A DNA stretch of 64,000 nt from Ruegeria spongiae (GTDB lineage Bacteria; Pseudomonadota; Alphaproteobacteria; Rhodobacterales; Rhodobacteraceae). Both the position numbers and the translations under genes were made by a program. Below the pieces are notes generated by a model. The model saw only the letters and a list, made by a program, of their open reading frames with translations. It was not told where the DNA came from and ran no database searches. The stretch covers positions 1 through 64,000 of the forward strand of contig NZ_JAMFMB010000026.1 of NCBI RefSeq assembly GCF_023502395.1, in the 5' to 3' direction. Shown piece after piece: positions 1 to 8,761 of this stretch (position 1 is its first letter; each line of letters starts with the position of its first letter).

Positions 1-2
1 AT

Positions 3-143
3 ACCTATGGACAGAAGCATAAGCTGCGCCTGGCCGGGCCCGAACAGATCAGATCAGATCAGATCAAGGACAAGCTGACCGATGATGTGGCGGTATTGAT
101 ACTGGCCGCGGTTGATTTCTGCACCGGAGTCGCCATGACATGA
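3..143 (+). CDS. possible 3' end of an unknown gene (partial)
   Basis: An open frame enters from the left edge and runs 46 codons to a TGA at 141-143. It contains the stretch LTDDVAVLIL, which loosely resembles the last strand of PP2C/SpoIIE-type phosphatases, but the piece is too short to assign a family. A run of four AGATC units lies inside it. It could equally be noncoding DNA, so confidence is low. Confidence 0.25.
   Translation, partial: TYGQKHKLRLAGPEQIRSDQIKDKLTDDVAVLILAAVDFCTGVAMT
46..65. repeat. (AGATC)4 tandem repeat
   Basis: Four head-to-tail copies of the pentamer AGATC. The unit length is not a multiple of three, so gain or loss of a copy would shift the reading frame of the open frame it sits in. 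Confidence 0.8.
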
Positions 144-477
144 AGGCGCTGACCAGAAGGGAGTGTGAGATTGGCAGCAACCACTTGAAACATCTCAAAA
201 TCCTTGAGAGCAATCATCATCGGCATCGTTGGCTGCGGCACGGGTTTCGCGGCGGGCTGCACCTATTGATATCCAAATCGGGCTCGCGGCGCCCCCGCCT
301 TCATCTGTGTCGCTCCGCGCCAAGCTAAGGCTGCACTGCCCCGGCTTACAGCTTGCCAGCCCGCGCGACCCGGCGCAGCGCGGCAGCCATGTGTGGTCTG
401 GTTTTCCCGAGGGCTATGCCGTCATACGGGCCTTGATCGCGCAAGGGAGCGGGACGAATACAAGGTCCGGCAGTTGG
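144..477. other. intergenic stretch without a recognisable gene
   Basis: I see no convincing reading frame on either strand and no RNA gene. The short open frames here overlap one another and show no recognisable protein motif. Downstream end of the TetR gene (minus strand) is at 478. Confidence 0.5.
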
Positions 478-1065
478 TCACCTGGTTGACCTGGCAATCC
501 CCGCGCCAAACACGGCGGCGAGCATTTTTACCGATCGGCAATAATCATCGTAAGACCCGGCGGTCGCTTTGGCCCCTTTCAGCGACGATGTGATAAGGGC
601 CGCCATTTCTTCGGTACTGCCCGGCAAGGTCACGGCGCCGGCCTTCACATGATGTGCCAGCCAGTCGGCATAGATTTTGCGCAGCCGCGCCTCACCGTCA
701 TGTACCAATTTCGAAGACGATGATGTCCCCGCCTCCATCAACTCCATCCCGTGGGCAGAGCTGAGCATCGGCCGCACCACGATCTCGCCCTGCGCGAGAA
801 TTGCCGCCTCCAGCACCTCGGGCACGGGGCCGTCCCGGGTCAGCGCGGCGGCCAGCGCGGCGCTGCACTTGTCATAGCAATGCCGCACAAGCGTCTGGAA
901 AATATCGTCTTTGTTCCGATAATGCAGATACAAGGCTGCCCGCGACATGCCCGCCCCGCGCGCGATGTCATCCATCGAGGTCTTGCGAAAGCCATAGGTC
1001 GCAAAAGCGGTCCACGCCGCGTCCAGAATGGCCTTCTGCTTGGGGTCGAGATCGAGATCCTTCAT
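478..1065 (-). CDS. TetR/AcrR family transcriptional regulator
   Basis: A 195-residue protein of normal length for the TetR family. Residues about 12-63 form the N-terminal helix-turn-helix domain, with the typical pattern TSMDDIARGAGMS followed by LYLHYRNKDDIF. The C-terminal part is the variable ligand-binding and dimerisation domain; the inducer cannot be predicted. It is transcribed divergently from the molybdenum hydroxylase genes starting at 1164, and a perfect 14-bp palindrome lies in the 98-bp gap. The simplest reading is a local repressor of itself and of the hydroxylase operon. The family call is secure; the target is inference. Confidence 0.9.
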   Translation of the reverse strand: MKDLDLDPKQKAILDAAWTAFATYGFRKTSMDDIARGAGMSRAALYLHYRNKDDIFQTLVRHCYDKCSAALAAALTRDGPVPEVLEAAILAQGEIVVRPMLSSAHGMELMEAGTSSSSKLVHDGEARLRKIYADWLAHHVKAGAVTLPGSTEEMAALITSSLKGAKATAGSYDDYCRSVKMLAAVFGAGIARSTR

Positions 1066-1095
1066 GACTCCAGTCTGTGACTGTTTGTGTCGATA

Positions 1096-1109
1096 TTGTC
1101 AATTGACAA
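1096..1109. promoter_or_regulatory. palindromic operator candidate for the adjacent TetR regulator
   Basis: TTGTCAATTGACAA is a perfect 14-bp palindrome in the divergent gap, 30 bp from the TetR start and 54 bp from the hydroxylase start. A further half-like TGACAA follows at 1112-1117. TetR proteins usually bind such palindromes overlapping their own promoter. Binding is inferred from position and symmetry. Confidence 0.6.
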
Positions 1110-1163
1110 CATGACAAATTTCGCTATTTCTGTCACTATCCAGACGCTGCGGAGAGACGCGCC

Positions 1164-1628
1164 ATGCCAACATCCCTGACGATTAACGGAACTGCCCATA
1201 ATATCGACCTGCCTGACGAGGTGCCCCTGCTCTGGGTGCTGCGCGACGAGGTCGGCCTGACCGGCACAAAGTTCGGCTGCGGCGTGGCCGCGTGCGGGGC
1301 CTGCACCGTGCAAATTGATGGCGAGGCGGTCCGATCCTGTCAGGTCGCTCTGTCGGATGTCTGGGGCGAGGTCACAACGATTGAGGGGCTCGGCGCGCCC
1401 GAGGCTATGGCCAAGATCCAGCAGGCCTGGGTTGACCATCAGGTCGCGCAATGCGGCTATTGCCAGTCCGGCCAGATCATGCAGGCCGCTGCCCTGCTGG
1501 CCGAAAACCCCAGCCCATCGGATGCCGAGATTGACGAGGCGATGCAGGGCAACCTGTGCCGCTGCGGCACCTACCCCCGTATCCGCGCCGCGATCCATTC
1601 CGCCGCCGGCAAGCTGAAGGAGGCGTAA
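1164..1628 (+). CDS. (2Fe-2S)-binding subunit of a molybdenum hydroxylase (isoquinoline 1-oxidoreductase alpha-like)
   Basis: A 154-residue small iron-sulfur subunit of the xanthine dehydrogenase superfamily. The plant-type ferredoxin cluster is held by Cys39, Cys44, Cys47 and Cys59, and the second all-helical cluster by Cys97, Cys100, Cys132 and Cys134 (CGYCQSG and CRCGTY). It would pass electrons from the molybdenum site of the partner encoded 3 bp downstream. No separate FAD subunit is present, which fits the two-subunit IorAB type rather than three-subunit CO or xanthine dehydrogenases. The substrate, probably an aldehyde or N-heterocycle, cannot be read from the sequence. Confidence 0.92.
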   Translation: MPTSLTINGTAHNIDLPDEVPLLWVLRDEVGLTGTKFGCGVAACGACTVQIDGEAVRSCQVALSDVWGEVTTIEGLGAPEAMAKIQQAWVDHQVAQCGYCQSGQIMQAAALLAENPSPSDAEIDEAMQGNLCRCGTYPRIRAAIHSAAGKLKEA

Positions 1629-1631
1629 ACA

Positions 1632-3869
1632 ATGGCATCCGTTGGAAAAATCCTGCGTCGCACCTTCCTGATCGGCTCGGCCGCTGTTGTCGGCGGTGTA
1701 GCGTTTGGCGCCTACTATGTGTCCCGCCCGGCGCCCAACCCGCTGCAACCGCAAGAGGGTGAGGCCGCGCTGAACCCCTTTGTGCTGATTGATCAGCAGG
1801 GCATCACGCTGTTCGCGCCCCGCGCCGAGATGGGCCAGGGCGTCATGACCACCTGGGCCGCGCTGATCGCCGAAGAACTGGACGTGGAACTGGAGCAGGT
1901 CCGCGTCCTTCACGGGCCCGCTGCCGCCGCCTATTACAACAGCGCTTTGTTGGGAGAAGGGCTGCCCAACAAGGGGTATGACATTTCTGATTTCCAACAC
2001 AATCTGGGTGAAGCGCTGGGGGTGTTCGGGAAGGTGCTGAACCTGCAGATTACCGGCGGATCGACCTCGATGCGGGATGGGTTCGAGCGGATGCGCGAAG
2101 CGGGCGCAACCGCCCGCGAGACCCTGAAGCAGGCCGCAGCGAACCGACTCAGCATCGCCCGCGATCAGCTGAGAACTGAAAACGGCGCGGTCATCGCCCC
2201 GGATGGCACCCGCATTCCCTACACGGACCTCGCCGTTGCGGCGGGCCAGATCGACCCGCCCGAGGTTGCGCTGCGTGACCCAAGCGACTGGCGCCTTCTG
2301 GGCAAGAGCCTGCCGCGCGTCGATATGGTGGGCAAAGCCACCGGCACCGCCGAGTACGGCATTGATGTGCGACCCGAAGGGTCGAAATTCGCCAGCGTCC
2401 GCACCAACCCCAAGCTGGGCGGCGAGATGAAGAGCTTTGACGCCAGTGACGCCGAATCTATGCCCGGCGTCGAGAAGATCGTTGATCTTGGCGATGGCGT
2501 CGCGGTGGTCGCCTCCAACACCTGGCTGGCCATGCAGGCCGTCGAGGCCATCAATGTAGATTGGGGCGACGCGCCCTACCCGCCAGAAACTGACGGTTTG
2601 TTCGACGCGATCGGCGCAGCATTTGAGGGCAAGGCAAACTCGACCATGCGCGACGATGGTGATGTGGGAACCATGCCCGAGGGTGCCACCGAGGTCACGG
2701 CGGAATACCGGCTGCCCTATCTGGCCCACGCGACCATGGAGCCGATGAACGCCACCGCCATTTTCACCGGCAAAACGCTGGAACTCTGGACCGGCAATCA
2801 GGCCCCCACAGTCATCCGCTCCAAGGTTGCCAAGGTGGCCAATCTCGACCCCGAGATGGTCACGGTCCATACCCCATATATGGGTGGCGGCTTTGGTCGG
2901 CGGCTGGAATATGATTATGCGGTCATCGCAACCAAAGTGGCCATGGCCCTGCCCAATGTGCCGGTGCAGGTCACATGGTCGCGTGAAGAGGACATGCGCC
3001 ACGATTTCTACCGCCCCGGTGCCATGGCCCGGATGCGGGGCGCGGTCAAAGACGGCAAGGCGCTCTTGCTGGACGGCCAGATCAGCGCGCAATCCGTTCT
3101 CTATCAGGCGATGACGCGGATGGGTGCCCCGGCTGGCGGGCCCGACAAGATCCTGGTTGAGGGCGCGTTCAACCAACCCTATGCGATCCCCAACTACCGC
3201 ATCCGTGGCTATATTGCCGATCTTGCGGTGCCGGTGGGCTCCTGGCGCTCGGTCGGCAACAGCTTTAACGGCTTCTTCCATGACACCTTCCTGGACGAAA
3301 TGGCCCATGCCGCCGGGCGTGACCCGCTGGAGTTTCGGCTGGAACTGATGAAATCCGAACACGCGCCTTCCGCAGGGTGCCTTGAGGCGGTGCGCGAGAT
3401 GTCGGGCTGGACCGGCAAGACCCCCGATGGTGTCGGTCGCGGTGTCGGATTCACTTACAGCTTCGGCACGCCGGTGGCTCAGGTGATCGAAGTGGTGGAC
3501 GAGGATGGCACCATCCGCATCTCCAAGGCCTGGATCGCCTGCGATATGGGGCTGGCGCTGGATCCCGGTACGGTCGAGGCGCAGATGGTCGGCGGCATGA
3601 TCTATGGCCTGTCGGCCGCCTGTTTCGGCGAGGTCACCTTCGCCGACGGCGAGGTCGAGCAATATAACTTTCCCGACTATGACGCGATCCGTATCCATAA
3701 TGTGCCGGAGACCGAGGTGCGTATCCTCGAAACCAACCGCCATATGGGTGGCGCCGGTGAGCCGGGCACGCCCCCCTCCATGCCCGCGCTTGGCAACGCG
3801 CTGTTTGATCTGACCGGCCAGCGGGCGCGCAGCCTGCCGCTGTCCCACAGCTTCGATCTGCTGGTCTGA
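1632..3869 (+). CDS. molybdopterin-binding subunit of a xanthine dehydrogenase-family hydroxylase (IorB-like)
   Basis: A 745-residue large subunit. The N terminus carries a twin-arginine motif (RRTFLIG, residues 9-15) followed by a hydrophobic segment, so the complex is probably exported folded by Tat or anchored at the periplasmic membrane face. The family's molybdopterin-binding regions are visible (GGGFGRRLEYD in the middle), and GAGEPGTPP near the C terminus carries the glutamate expected at the molybdenum active site. It forms an operon with the 2Fe-2S subunit 3 bp upstream. No cytochrome subunit is encoded next to it, so its electron acceptor is unknown. The TetR gene across the divergent promoter is the likely regulator. 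Confidence 0.92.
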   Translation: MASVGKILRRTFLIGSAAVVGGVAFGAYYVSRPAPNPLQPQEGEAALNPFVLIDQQGITLFAPRAEMGQGVMTTWAALIAEELDVELEQVRVLHGPAAAAYYNSALLGEGLPNKGYDISDFQHNLGEALGVFGKVLNLQITGGSTSMRDGFERMREAGATARETLKQAAANRLSIARDQLRTENGAVIAPDGTRIPYTDLAVAAGQIDPPEVALRDPSDWRLLGKSLPRVDMVGKATGTAEYGIDVRPEGSKFASVRTNPKLGGEMKSFDASDAESMPGVEKIVDLGDGVAVVASNTWLAMQAVEAINVDWGDAPYPPETDGLFDAIGAAFEGKANSTMRDDGDVGTMPEGATEVTAEYRLPYLAHATMEPMNATAIFTGKTLELWTGNQAPTVIRSKVAKVANLDPEMVTVHTPYMGGGFGRRLEYDYAVIATKVAMALPNVPVQVTWSREEDMRHDFYRPGAMARMRGAVKDGKALLLDGQISAQSVLYQAMTRMGAPAGGPDKILVEGAFNQPYAIPNYRIRGYIADLAVPVGSWRSVGNSFNGFFHDTFLDEMAHAAGRDPLEFRLELMKSEHAPSAGCLEAVREMSGWTGKTPDGVGRGVGFTYSFGTPVAQVIEVVDEDGTIRISKAWIACDMGLALDPGTVEAQMVGGMIYGLSAACFGEVTFADGEVEQYNFPDYDAIRIHNVPETEVRILETNRHMGGAGEPGTPPSMPALGNALFDLTGQRARSLPLSHSFDLLV

Positions 3870-3879
3870 GCGTACTCTC

Positions 3880-3907
3880 CCGCACCGCCGGTCCCCCGGC
3901 GGTGCGG
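3880..3907. terminator. strong stem-loop after the hydroxylase operon
   Basis: A perfect 12-bp inverted repeat (CCGCACCGCCGG / CCGGCGGTGCGG) with a four-base loop begins 10 bp after the hydroxylase stop codon. No T tract follows, so it is either a rho-assisted terminator or an RNA-stabilising hairpin. Confidence 0.55.
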
Positions 3908-3908
3908 C

Positions 3909-3929
3909 CACATGCAAAAGCGGCATGTG
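3909..3929. promoter_or_regulatory. second stem-loop, in the region ahead of valS
   Basis: CACATGC and GCATGTG pair across a seven-base loop, one base after the previous hairpin and 69 bp before the valS start. It could be part of a tandem terminator or of the valS leader; the sequence does not decide. Confidence 0.35.
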
Positions 3930-3998
3930 CCCTTCCCCTTCCCGACCCCATTCGCTATTGCAGGCCTGACCCGTATTTGTTGACGCAGGACGCACCCC

Positions 3999-6900
3999 AT
4001 GGCGATGGACAAGACATTCAACGCGGCCGAGGCCGAGGCCCGCATCTACGAGGCCTGGGAACAGGCTGGAGCCTTCAAGGCAGGCGCGAACAGATCGCGC
4101 GACGAAAGCTTTACCATCATGATCCCGCCGCCCAACGTGACGGGCGCGCTGCATGTGGGTCATGCCTTCAACAACACGTTGCAGGATATCCTGATCCGCT
4201 GGCACCGCATGCGCGGGTTTGACACGCTCTGGCAACCCGGTCAGGACCACGCGGGCATCGCCACGCAGATGCAGGTCGAAAAGATGCTGGCCAACACCCA
4301 GCAACCCGGACGGCGTGAACTGGGGCGCGAGAAGTTCCTGGAGAAAGTCTGGGAATGGAAAGGCGAATATGGCGGTACGATCATCGAGCAGCTCAAGCGT
4401 CTGGGATCGTCCTGCGACTGGTCGCGCAACGCCTTTACCATGGCCGGTGCGGCAGGTGATCCGCGCACGGGGCACGAAAATTCTGCGAATTTCCATGATG
4501 CGGTGATCAAGGTCTTTGTCGAGATGCACAACAAAGGCCTGATCTATCGCGGCAAGCGGCTGGTCAACTGGGACCCGCATTTCGAGACCGCGATCTCGGA
4601 CCTCGAAGTCGAGAATATCGAAACGCCGGGCCATATGTGGCACTTCAAATACCCGCTGGCCGGTGGCGAGACCTATACCTATGTCGAAATGGACGAGGAT
4701 GGGAACACCGTGCTCGAGGAAGAGCGCGACTATATCTCGATCGCCACCACCCGCCCCGAAACCATGCTGGGTGACGGCGCGGTGGCGGTGCACCCCTCGG
4801 ATGAGCGTTACGCGCCAATCGTTGGAAAACTCTGCGAAATCCCGGTTGGCCCGAAAGAGCATCGCCGCCAGATCCCGATCATCACCGACGATTACCCCGA
4901 TCCCGATTTCGGCTCGGGCGCGGTGAAGATCACCGGCGCCCATGACTTCAACGACAACATGGTGGCCAAACGCGGTGGCATCCCGATGTACCGCCTGATG
5001 GACACGCGTGGCGCAATGCGGGCGGATGGCGCGCCCTATGCCGAAGCCGCGGGCAAAGCGCAGGAGTATGCGCGTGGGCGCGACTTCACCGAGAACGAGA
5101 TCGACGCGGTCAATCTGGTGCCCGACCACCTGCGCGGGCTCGACCGGTTCGAGGCGCGCGCCAAGGTCGTTGAAGAAATCACCGCCGACGGTCTGGCCGT
5201 CATGACCCGCGCCGACAACCCGGTTCTGGGCACGAAGCTGGGCGAAGAGGACGATCCGGCGGCTCTGGTGCCGCTGGTCGAGAGCAAACCGATCATGCAG
5301 CCCTTTGGCGACCGCTCGAAGGTGGTCATTGAGCCGATGTTCACCGACCAGTGGTTCGTCGACGCCGAAAAGGTCGTCACCCCGGCGCTGGACGCAGTCA
5401 AGGGCGGCACGGTCAAGATCATCCCCGAGTCGGGCGAGAAGACCTATTACCACTGGCTGGAAAACATCGAGCCCTGGTGCATCTCGCGCCAACTGTGGTG
5501 GGGGCATCAGATTCCGGTTTGGTATGGCCTTGATCTGTCGGCTGAAGACTTCAAGGGCGACGAGAATGAAGGCGCGCTTGATCTGGTCGAACTGGGTCGC
5601 CTGCTGAACGAAGGCGGGATGCTGCACCGTGGCAACGTCATGGAATGCGCCGCGAGCCTCGAGGCTGTCACCGAGAAATTCTTCGATGACAACGCCAACA
5701 TTCCCAGCCCGCTGAGCCATGCCACCGTTGTAGAAGTTGCCGACAAGCATGAGGCCATCCATCAGTTTGCGGAAAGCCTCGCGCAATATGCGGTCGAGCA
5801 GGACCCGACCAAGCTGGTCTACCCGGTCTGGCGCGACCCCGACGTCCTCGACACCTGGTTCTCGTCCGGCCTCTGGCCGATCGGCACGCTGGGCTGGCCC
5901 GAGCAGTCCGAGGAGCTAAAGCGCTATTTCCCGACCGATGTGCTGATCACTGGCTTCGACATCCTGTTCTTCTGGGTCGCCCGGATGATGATGATGCAAC
6001 TGGCCGTGGTCGATCAGATCCCGTTCCACACCGTCTACCTGCACCAGCTCGTCCGCGACGAGAAGGGCAAGAAGATGTCCAAGACCACCGGCAATGTCAT
6101 CGACCCGCTGGAAATCGTGGACGAGTTCGGTGCCGATGCGCTGCGGTTCACCAATGCCTCGATGGCGGCGATTGGCGGCGTGCTGAAGCTGTCCCGCGAA
6201 CGCATCACCGGCTATCGCAATTTCGGCACCAAGCTGTGGAATGCCGTGCGTTTTGCCGAGATGAATGAGGTCTTCACCGACGCCGTGCCGCAAGCCGCCG
6301 TCGCCGATCTGAAACCCAAAGCCGCCGTGAACCGCTGGATCATTGGCGAGACCGCCCGCGTGCGGGCTGAGGTCGACGCGGCGCTGGAAAGCTATCGTTT
6401 CAACGATGCGGCAAACGGGCTTTATGCCTTTGTCTGGGGCAAGGTCTGCGACTGGTATGTGGAACTCTCCAAGCCGCTTTTGCAGGGCGACGACGCCGAT
6501 GCTCGGTCTGAGACCCGCACCACCATGCGCTGGGTGCTGGATCAGTGCATGATCCTGCTGCACCCGATCATGCCCTTCGTTACCGAGGAACTTTGGGGCC
6601 TGACAGGCGACCGCGCGAAGATGATCGTTCATGCAGACTGGCCCACTTACGGCACCGAACTGGTCGATGCTGAGGCGGATCGCGAGATGAACTGGGTGAT
6701 TTCACTGATCGAAAACACCCGCTCGGCGCGCCAGCAGATGCGGGTTCCGGCGGGCCTTTATGTGCCGATGCTGGTGACCGGGATCGACGCAGATGGGCAG
6801 GCCGCCTGGGACCGCAACGAGGCGCTGATCAAGCGTCTGGCGCGGATCGACAGCCTGACCAGGGCGGGTGAGCTGCCCAAGGGCACCATCTCGATCGCTG

Positions 6901-7151
6901 CGCCCGGTGCAAGCTTTGGCCTGCCGCTGGCGGATATCATTGATATCGGTGCCGAAAAGGAACGGCTGGAGAAAGCCAAGGGCAAACTGGCCAAGGAGTT
7001 GGGCGGTCTGCGCGGGCGCCTGAACAACCCGAAATTCGTGGCCTCGGCCCCCGAAGAGGTTGTCGCGGAAGCCAAAGCCAATCTGGCGGCCCGCGAAGAG
7101 GAAGAGGCAAAGTTGAACGAAGCACTGGCGCGTCTGGCCGAAATCGCCTGA
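3999..7151 (+). CDS. valS: valine--tRNA ligase
   Basis: Class I aminoacyl-tRNA synthetase that charges tRNA-Val. The HIGH signature is HVGH at residues 52-55 inside [14 protein letters not shown], and the KMSKS loop is KMSKT at 692-696. The editing (CP1) domain lies between them, followed by the anticodon-binding helical domain and a C-terminal coiled coil rich in Lys, Glu and Ala (about 985-1050). At 1050 residues it is longer than the roughly 950-residue E. coli enzyme. The chosen start gives MAMDKTFN; a second ATG two codons later is an alternative. It appears monocistronic, with hairpins before it and an intrinsic terminator after it. Confidence 0.98.
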   Translation: MAMDKTFNAAEAEARIYEAWEQAGAFKAGANRSRDESFTIMIPPPNVTGALHVGHAFNNTLQDILIRWHRMRGFDTLWQPGQDHAGIATQMQVEKMLANTQQPGRRELGREKFLEKVWEWKGEYGGTIIEQLKRLGSSCDWSRNAFTMAGAAGDPRTGHENSANFHDAVIKVFVEMHNKGLIYRGKRLVNWDPHFETAISDLEVENIETPGHMWHFKYPLAGGETYTYVEMDEDGNTVLEEERDYISIATTRPETMLGDGAVAVHPSDERYAPIVGKLCEIPVGPKEHRRQIPIITDDYPDPDFGSGAVKITGAHDFNDNMVAKRGGIPMYRLMDTRGAMRADGAPYAEAAGKAQEYARGRDFTENEIDAVNLVPDHLRGLDRFEARAKVVEEITADGLAVMTRADNPVLGTKLGEEDDPAALVPLVESKPIMQPFGDRSKVVIEPMFTDQWFVDAEKVVTPALDAVKGGTVKIIPESGEKTYYHWLENIEPWCISRQLWWGHQIPVWYGLDLSAEDFKGDENEGALDLVELGRLLNEGGMLHRGNVMECAASLEAVTEKFFDDNANIPSPLSHATVVEVADKHEAIHQFAESLAQYAVEQDPTKLVYPVWRDPDVLDTWFSSGLWPIGTLGWPEQSEELKRYFPTDVLITGFDILFFWVARMMMMQLAVVDQIPFHTVYLHQLVRDEKGKKMSKTTGNVIDPLEIVDEFGADALRFTNASMAAIGGVLKLSRERITGYRNFGTKLWNAVRFAEMNEVFTDAVPQAAVADLKPKAAVNRWIIGETARVRAEVDAALESYRFNDAANGLYAFVWGKVCDWYVELSKPLLQGDDADARSETRTTMRWVLDQCMILLHPIMPFVTEELWGLTGDRAKMIVHADWPTYGTELVDAEADREMNWVISLIENTRSARQQMRVPAGLYVPMLVTGIDADGQAAWDRNEALIKRLARIDSLTRAGELPKGTISIAAPGASFGLPLADIIDIGAEKERLEKAKGKLAKELGGLRGRLNNPKFVASAPEEVVAEAKANLAAREEEEAKLNEALARLAEIA

Positions 7152-7171
7152 CCTGCCCGTCTGATGCCTGC

Positions 7172-7207
7172 CCCCCGCCGCGCTCGCGCCCGGCGGGGGT
7201 TTGTTTT
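7172..7207 (+). terminator. intrinsic terminator of valS
   Basis: Nine-base stem CCCCCGCCG / CGGCGGGGG with a ten-base loop, followed directly by TTTGTTTT. It starts 21 bp after the valS stop codon. Confidence 0.85.
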
Positions 7208-7218
7208 AGGATAGGGTC

Positions 7219-7551
7219 ATGACACGGACCACCCGAAACCTCGCGGAACGCCAGATTCTCAAGGCAAAAGCCGAAGGACAGCTTGACGGGCTGCAAGGCG
7301 AAGGCCAGCCCCTGCCCGACCGCTCGGGAGAATCTCTGAGCGACCCGGCACTGGCTGTGGGTCACAGGATCATGGCGCAGGCGGGTGTATTGCCGGAAGA
7401 ATTCACGCTGAAGAAAGAACTGGACGCGGCGCGAGCGGACTATGCCCGGCTTACCGATCCCGAGGCGCGCAAAACGGCGATGGCGCGGATCGCGAATCTT
7501 GAGATGCGCTACAACATGGCCCGCGACGCCCGCCGCAGTTTCATGCGCTAG
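7219..7551 (+). CDS. DUF1992 protein (DnaJ homologue subfamily C member 28 conserved domain)
   Basis: A 110-residue protein consisting of the DUF1992 domain: it opens with the characteristic AERQILKAKAEGQLDGL and contains GEGQPLPD. The family is widespread but functionally uncharacterised; in eukaryotes the domain is found next to a DnaJ domain, which is lacking here. It follows the valS terminator. Its stop codon TAG overlaps the stop of the convergent VOC gene within a shared CTAG (7548-7551). Confidence 0.85.
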   Translation: MTRTTRNLAERQILKAKAEGQLDGLQGEGQPLPDRSGESLSDPALAVGHRIMAQAGVLPEEFTLKKELDAARADYARLTDPEARKTAMARIANLEMRYNMARDARRSFMR

Positions 7552-7913
7552 CGCCCGGCAAAGGCGCGCCCGGACACCGAGATTGCGTTATTTGACGGGT
7601 CCTTGGCATTGGCGAACCCATAGCCATCGGCCTCGTGGATTGGGCCGAATTCCAGCCCTCTGTCGCGGGCTTTGGCGCAGAACGCAGCCACATCGGGCGC
7701 ATCGAAGACCAGCTTTACCGTAACCTGCCCCTCGCGTGTGGCTTTGCCCGCCGGATGCAGCATCAGGTGAACGCCCGGGCCAGGTGGAACCAGCTCGACG
7801 ATCCGGTCGCCCTTTTGCCGCCGGGCGCGATAGCCAAAATGCGTCTCGTAAAACGCCACCATCTCGTCCATGCGCTTTGTGTAAAGCACAAGACGGGACA
7901 GTGGCGGTTGCAT
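7548..7913 (-). CDS. VOC (glyoxalase/bleomycin-resistance fold) family protein
   Basis: A 121-residue single-domain protein, starting MQPPLSRLVLYT. Features of the vicinal oxygen chelate fold are visible: MVAFYETHFGYRA in the first module and GYGFANAKDPSNNAISV at the end. Metal-binding residues and substrate cannot be fixed by eye. I chose the ATG at 7911-7913 over an upstream start because the extra residues are not family-like. It lies 7 bp downstream of the enoyl-CoA hydratase-like gene on the same strand, probably co-transcribed. Confidence 0.8.
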   Translation of the reverse strand: MQPPLSRLVLYTKRMDEMVAFYETHFGYRARRQKGDRIVELVPPGPGVHLMLHPAGKATREGQVTVKLVFDAPDVAAFCAKARDRGLEFGPIHEADGYGFANAKDPSNNAISVSGRAFAGR

Positions 7914-7920
7914 GGTAGCC

Positions 7921-8703
7921 CTATTTGAACGCGGGCTTGCGGCCTTGCATGTTGGCGGCAACGACCTCCATCTGGTCCGGTTTGCCGATCAGCGCCAACT
8001 GCTCGGCGGTTTCGGCCAACAGCGCATCGGCACGCTCGGCCCGTTCCGACAGATCAATCAGCCGCTTGGCCGCCCGAATGGCCGAGGGCGATTTGCTGGC
8101 GATCTCTTCGGCCAGCGCACGGGCGGCGGCGAGCGGGTCGTCGTGAATTTCGGTCACCAGCCCCCACTCAGCGCCGCGCTCGGCCGAGACCGGACGGGCG
8201 GTATAGATCATCTGCCGCAGCGCATCCGACCGCATCAGATGCGGCAACAGGACCATGCCGCCCATGTCGGGAACCAGGCCCCATTTCATTTCCATGATCG
8301 CCAGCTTGGTGCCCGGCGCGGCAATGCGGATGTCGGCACCCAGCGCCAGTTGCAGGCCACCGCCAAAGACCGCGCCTTTCAGCGCGGCAATCACCGGCAC
8401 CGGCACACGCCGCCAGGCCAGCGCCACCTCCTGCGGCTCGTTGGCATCGCCAAAGTCGCGGGCGTTGAGCCAGGATTCGACATTGCCTCCGCCCATTGCG
8501 GCAAAAATGGACATATCGAGCCCGGCGCAGAAATTGTCGCCCTCGCCCGAGAGCACCACGGCGCGCGCGTCCGAGGCGGCAACCTCCTGCCCGGCGGCAA
8601 CAATGGCCTTGATCATCTCGCTGTCCAGCGCATTGCCCTTGTCGCCGCGGGTCAGCGTTACATGTGCCACGTGGTTTTCATATTCGATGGATACGCGTGC
8701 CAT
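7921..8703 (-). CDS. enoyl-CoA hydratase/isomerase (crotonase) family protein
   Basis: A 260-residue crotonase. GGGLQLALGADIRIA forms the CoA oxyanion-hole region and MEMKWGLVPDMGG the second active-site region; the latter has PDMGG where classical hydratases have the catalytic Glu (PGxGG), so the exact reaction (hydration, isomerisation or hydrolysis of an acyl-CoA) is open. The start at 8703 is supported by a GGAGG ribosome site nine bases upstream. It is probably co-transcribed with the VOC gene after it, and lies 58 bp downstream of the SMP-30-type gene on the same strand. Confidence 0.88.
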   Translation of the reverse strand: MARVSIEYENHVAHVTLTRGDKGNALDSEMIKAIVAAGQEVAASDARAVVLSGEGDNFCAGLDMSIFAAMGGGNVESWLNARDFGDANEPQEVALAWRRVPVPVIAALKGAVFGGGLQLALGADIRIAAPGTKLAIMEMKWGLVPDMGGMVLLPHLMRSDALRQMIYTARPVSAERGAEWGLVTEIHDDPLAAARALAEEIASKSPSAIRAAKRLIDLSERAERADALLAETAEQLALIGKPDQMEVVAANMQGRKPAFK

Positions 8704-8761
8704 TTTGTTCCTCCGGTTCAATTTGGGATAGTTATGCGCCGCCGCGGCAATTGGGTCCATT

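Noticed and set aside
1062-5786. A 1574-codon open frame on the minus strand
   Set aside because: It runs antisense through the hydroxylase large subunit and valS, both well supported. High GC makes long antisense frames common, and the translated sequence has no domain pattern.
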